8,459 nucleotides of DNA from Marinosulfonomonas sp. (GTDB lineage Bacteria > Pseudomonadota > Alphaproteobacteria > Rhodobacterales > Rhodobacteraceae): NCBI GenBank assembly GCA_015494385.1, contig WGBJ01000343.1, forward strand, positions 1-8,459, written 5' to 3'. The notes below the pieces were generated by a model that searched no databases, was not told the DNA's origin, and worked only from the letters and a program-made list of their open reading frames with translations. The position numbers were made by a program, and so were the translations under genes. Below are positions 6,694 to 8,459 of this stretch, one piece after another; position 1 is the first letter of the stretch, and each line of letters starts with the position of its first letter.

Positions 6694-7271
6694 CTTAAAC
6701 CATCCTTTCCAATAATATCCGCCGCTTCCAAGCCGCCGGAACGGCTGTGGATTCGCGGCCCTGTTGTCATCACCAGCGCCAGCGCCATTTCGTCGGCGCG
6801 CGGGGCGTCGTTACAGCCAACCTCCATCGAATCGAAATGGCTGCGCACATAGGCGGCGTTGATATGGGTGATCGGCACATCCAGCCGTGCGCCAACGCCG
6901 CCCACCTTTTTGGTCGACGGCACGATGGCGTTGCAAACCGGCAGCAGTTCGCGCATGGCATAGCCGCCGGGCGCGTGCCAAAGTGCGCCGTGTTCCAGCT
7001 CGCCACCTTCGCCAATCAGCGCGCCTTTGCCGTAGCCTTCGATCTGGTCCGGTCCGCCCAGCAGGTCCACCAGCTTTTGCGCCATTTGCAGGCCCAGCGG
7101 GCGCAGATCGTCGATAAAGCCCTGAATGTCCGGCTCGTACCGGTTTGCAAACGGGTTGCGGATGATCGCCAGAACCGAGCCGCGCCGGTGCGGAGTTTCG
7201 GCGACAGGGCCGCCTTCGTGATAGATTTCCTCGACGGCGGAAACGGTTTTTCGCAGGATAACGTCAGGCAT
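6690..7271 (-). CDS. DUF1185 / AA_synth family protein, copy A
   Basis: This 193-residue paralogue of the next gene carries the same signatures: NPFANRYEPDI, EGYGKGALIGEGGELEH, LDVPITHINAAYVRSHFD, NDAPRADE and a terminal GGLEAADIIGKDGLR. Overall the pair looks moderately diverged, with near identity confined to these blocks, so it is an old duplication rather than a recent one. The chosen ATG at 7271 gives the family's usual length and begins MPDVILRKTV, aligning with the start of copy B; AGGA at 7281-7284 is its ribosome site. The frame is also open upstream to a TTG at 7382, but that would lie inside the UPF0280 gene. It overlaps UPF0280 by 8 bases and copy B by 4. The two copies may form a mixed oligomer; the biochemical role is unknown. 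Confidence 0.85.
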   Translation of the reverse strand: MPDVILRKTVSAVEEIYHEGGPVAETPHRRGSVLAIIRNPFANRYEPDIQGFIDDLRPLGLQMAQKLVDLLGGPDQIEGYGKGALIGEGGELEHGALWHAPGGYAMRELLPVCNAIVPSTKKVGGVGARLDVPITHINAAYVRSHFDSMEVGCNDAPRADEMALALVMTTGPRIHSRSGGLEAADIIGKDGLR

Positions 7272-8118
7272 GGGCAATGGTCCTGTGTTGGGGTGTGAAT
7301 TGGTGGCCAAGAGTGCGGTTTTGACCCTGAAGGAACAAGGCAGCCGCGTGGATTTGTTTTCGGGCCAGCATGGTGCGGGCAATGCGGGTGCCGTTGTCCA
7401 GCGCGGTTTTTATGTCGGCTGCGCTTAACGGATCGCAGCGGGTGACAACCAGACGGCCACCCAGATCGGTATCGTCACGCAGATCATGGGCGGGCGCGCG
7501 ATGGATGGCAGGGTGGTTCGGCAGGTCCACTGCATTGGCAACCAGCGTGGCGGCCACATCGGCCATAGCGGCGTTTTTGGCAAGAATAGAGACTGATTCC
7601 GCAATACCAAACGACAGGCTGCGCCCACCTTGACCGCTGGTGGCGATGCCGCCGATCCCGTCATCGTGGTTAATCTCGATCCGCCCCAGATCACCGCTAT
7701 CCAGCCCCGCCATTGCCATGGTGAAGCGTTCGCCCTTGGCCAGATGCAGGGCAATATCGCCGCCGTTGTTTACATAGGCGCGGCGCAGGGGGGTGGCACT
7801 GGTCATGGCCTGCAACACCTCGTCCGCCACGGCACCGGCGACAGCGGCCATGCGGGTAAGGAAGGTTTCACAGAACGGTAGGGCGGCATTGTGCATTCGT
7901 TTGGCAACCGCGCCAGCGGGCGTGGGTGAGTCGGGGTGAAGGGGTTGGCGCAAATCGTCCAATTCAGTCACTAATTCAGCTAAAATCGTGTCAAAGCGGT
8001 TGCGCGCGGCATCAAAGGCAAGCGCGCGGTTCCCGTCCGCACCGATCACCAGATCAATCGGCCCGTGCTGCAGATGCAGCCGGTTGCCGGACAGCATCCC
8101 TGCCTGCACCCCCGTCAT
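7264..8118 (-). CDS. UPF0280 family protein (ApbE-like superfamily)
   Basis: This 284-residue protein matches UPF0280, an uncharacterised family placed in the ApbE-like superfamily; ApbE enzymes attach FMN covalently to target proteins. Visible family blocks are MAAVAGAVADEV (90-101), NNGGDIALHL (117-126), GIATSGQGGRSLSFG (157-171) and ADVAATLVANAVDLP (186-200). The GGD and the TSG..S..(H/F) then AD.aaT patterns parallel those of ApbE's flavin site. The ATG at 8118 has a strong GGAAGGA (8125-8131) six bases upstream and overlaps the stop of the preceding gene as ATGA, so it is translationally coupled to the reductase-like gene. No signal peptide is seen, so it should act in the cytoplasm. Since the characterised 6-hydroxynicotinate reductase has covalent flavin, a flavin-attachment role here is an attractive inference, not a demonstrated function. 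Confidence 0.85.
   Translation of the reverse strand: MTGVQAGMLSGNRLHLQHGPIDLVIGADGNRALAFDAARNRFDTILAELVTELDDLRQPLHPDSPTPAGAVAKRMHNAALPFCETFLTRMAAVAGAVADEVLQAMTSATPLRRAYVNNGGDIALHLAKGERFTMAMAGLDSGDLGRIEINHDDGIGGIATSGQGGRSLSFGIAESVSILAKNAAMADVAATLVANAVDLPNHPAIHRAPAHDLRDDTDLGGRLVVTRCDPLSAADIKTALDNGTRIARTMLARKQIHAAALFLQGQNRTLGHQFTPQHRTIAHA
7281..7284 (-). promoter_or_regulatory. Ribosome binding site of DUF1185 copy A
   Basis: On the minus strand AGGA lies 9 bases before the ATG at 7271, inside the end of the UPF0280 gene. It supports this start over the upstream TTG at 7382. Confidence 0.5.
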
Positions 8119-8459
8119 GATCTGTCCTTCCAGCGGTAATGCCGGTGGTCATGCGGATGTGGCTGGCTTTGGTTGTGGCTTAGGGTGCGGTTGTCGGCGT
8201 GTAGCACATCGGCGGTGTTGCGGATTTCCTCCATATGCCCACCCAGTGCCGCGTAATCGGATTTGCGCAGGGTGAATTCGATCGGCGCGACCAAAGCTGG
8301 TGTGGGGACATAGCCGAAGGACCCCGTCGGCATTTCCATCACATCCACCATCACGGTAATGCCGCCGCCCGGCCAGATATAGGCCTCGGCCCCGCCGCAG
8401 GACACATAGGTCAGCGAATCCTTTACCGATTTGGTCAGGCGCACGGGGTTTTCGGTGAC
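8115..8459 (-). CDS. 6-hydroxynicotinate reductase-like protein, C-terminal fragment
   Basis: The frame is open to the right edge, so only the last 114 residues are visible and the GTG at 8444 is not a real start. The piece begins VTENPVRLTKSV and contains SCGGAEAYIWPGGGITVMVD, then FGYVPTPALVAPIEFTLRKSDYAALGGHM. I recognise these from proteins annotated as 6-hydroxynicotinate reductase. That iron-sulfur flavoprotein reduces 6-hydroxynicotinate to 1,4,5,6-tetrahydro-6-oxonicotinate, the substrate of the enamidase encoded nearby. The predicted Fe-S cysteine motifs lie outside the window and cannot be checked; the one Cys here is in the SCGG motif. The last residues are unusually rich in His (QPHPHDHRHYRW). 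The stop overlaps the UPF0280 start by 4 bases. Identification depends partly on the enamidase context. Confidence 0.65.
   Translation of the reverse strand, partial: VTENPVRLTKSVKDSLTYVSCGGAEAYIWPGGGITVMVDVMEMPTGSFGYVPTPALVAPIEFTLRKSDYAALGGHMEEIRNTADVLHADNRTLSHNQSQPHPHDHRHYRWKDRS
8125..8131 (-). promoter_or_regulatory. Strong ribosome binding site of the UPF0280 gene
   Basis: On the minus strand GGAAGGA lies 6 bases before the ATG at 8118, within the last codons of the preceding gene. It fixes the start and suggests efficient, coupled translation. Confidence 0.7.

Noticed and set aside
7272..7382. Upstream extension of DUF1185 copy A to a TTG at 7382
   Set aside because: It would overlap the UPF0280 gene by over 100 bases, and the added sequence has no counterpart in copy B.
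8067..8080. GCTGCAGATGCAGC inverted repeat
   Set aside because: It lies within UPF0280 coding sequence (His-Leu-Gln-His region) and is explained by codons; its position does not suit regulation.

Overview
The window looks like chromosomal DNA of an alphaproteobacterium, probably a marine Rhodobacteraceae (Roseobacter-group) member. This rests on the style of the FHA, PP2C and GTPase proteins, on codon use rich in GC, and on the catabolic gene set; no rRNA or marker gene confirms it. Two unrelated blocks meet near position 4360.

Block 1 (1-4356, all + strand) is a phosphoprotein signalling module. It starts inside an open, left-truncated gene for a protein with at least twelve 16-residue Thr/Asp/Glu/Pro-rich repeats followed by two PDZ-like domains. 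Next come an FHA-domain protein (phosphothreonine reader), a PP2C-type Ser/Thr phosphatase that overlaps it by 17 bases, and, 8 bases later, a P-loop GTPase with a proline-rich linker and a helical C-terminal domain. Reader and eraser are present. The matching kinase is not seen and may lie upstream of the window.

Block 2 (4381-8459) is a nicotinate / 6-hydroxynicotinate degradation locus of the reductive kind first worked out in the anaerobe Eubacterium barkeri. On the + strand a strong sigma-70-type promoter, with a 16-bp near-palindrome centred on its -10 element, drives an enamidase that keeps all six expected metal ligands. On the - strand, in transcription order, are the C-terminal end of a 6-hydroxynicotinate reductase-like protein (cut by the right edge), a UPF0280 (ApbE-like) protein, two paralogous DUF1185/AA_synth proteins, and a MarR regulator resembling the NicR/BpsR type. 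The first four overlap by 4, 8 and 4 bases. The MarR gene converges on the enamidase gene and shares stop-codon bases with it.

The expected chemistry is: 6-hydroxynicotinate reductase makes 1,4,5,6-tetrahydro-6-oxonicotinate, and enamidase hydrolyses it to 2-formylglutarate and ammonia. The MarR protein probably senses a pathway intermediate and represses the enamidase promoter. The most interesting inference is that the UPF0280 protein attaches the covalent flavin that 6-hydroxynicotinate reductase is known to carry. The DUF1185 pair has no assigned step.

There is no stretch over 300 bases without a gene. No tRNA, rRNA, CRISPR array, insertion sequence or convincing terminator was seen.
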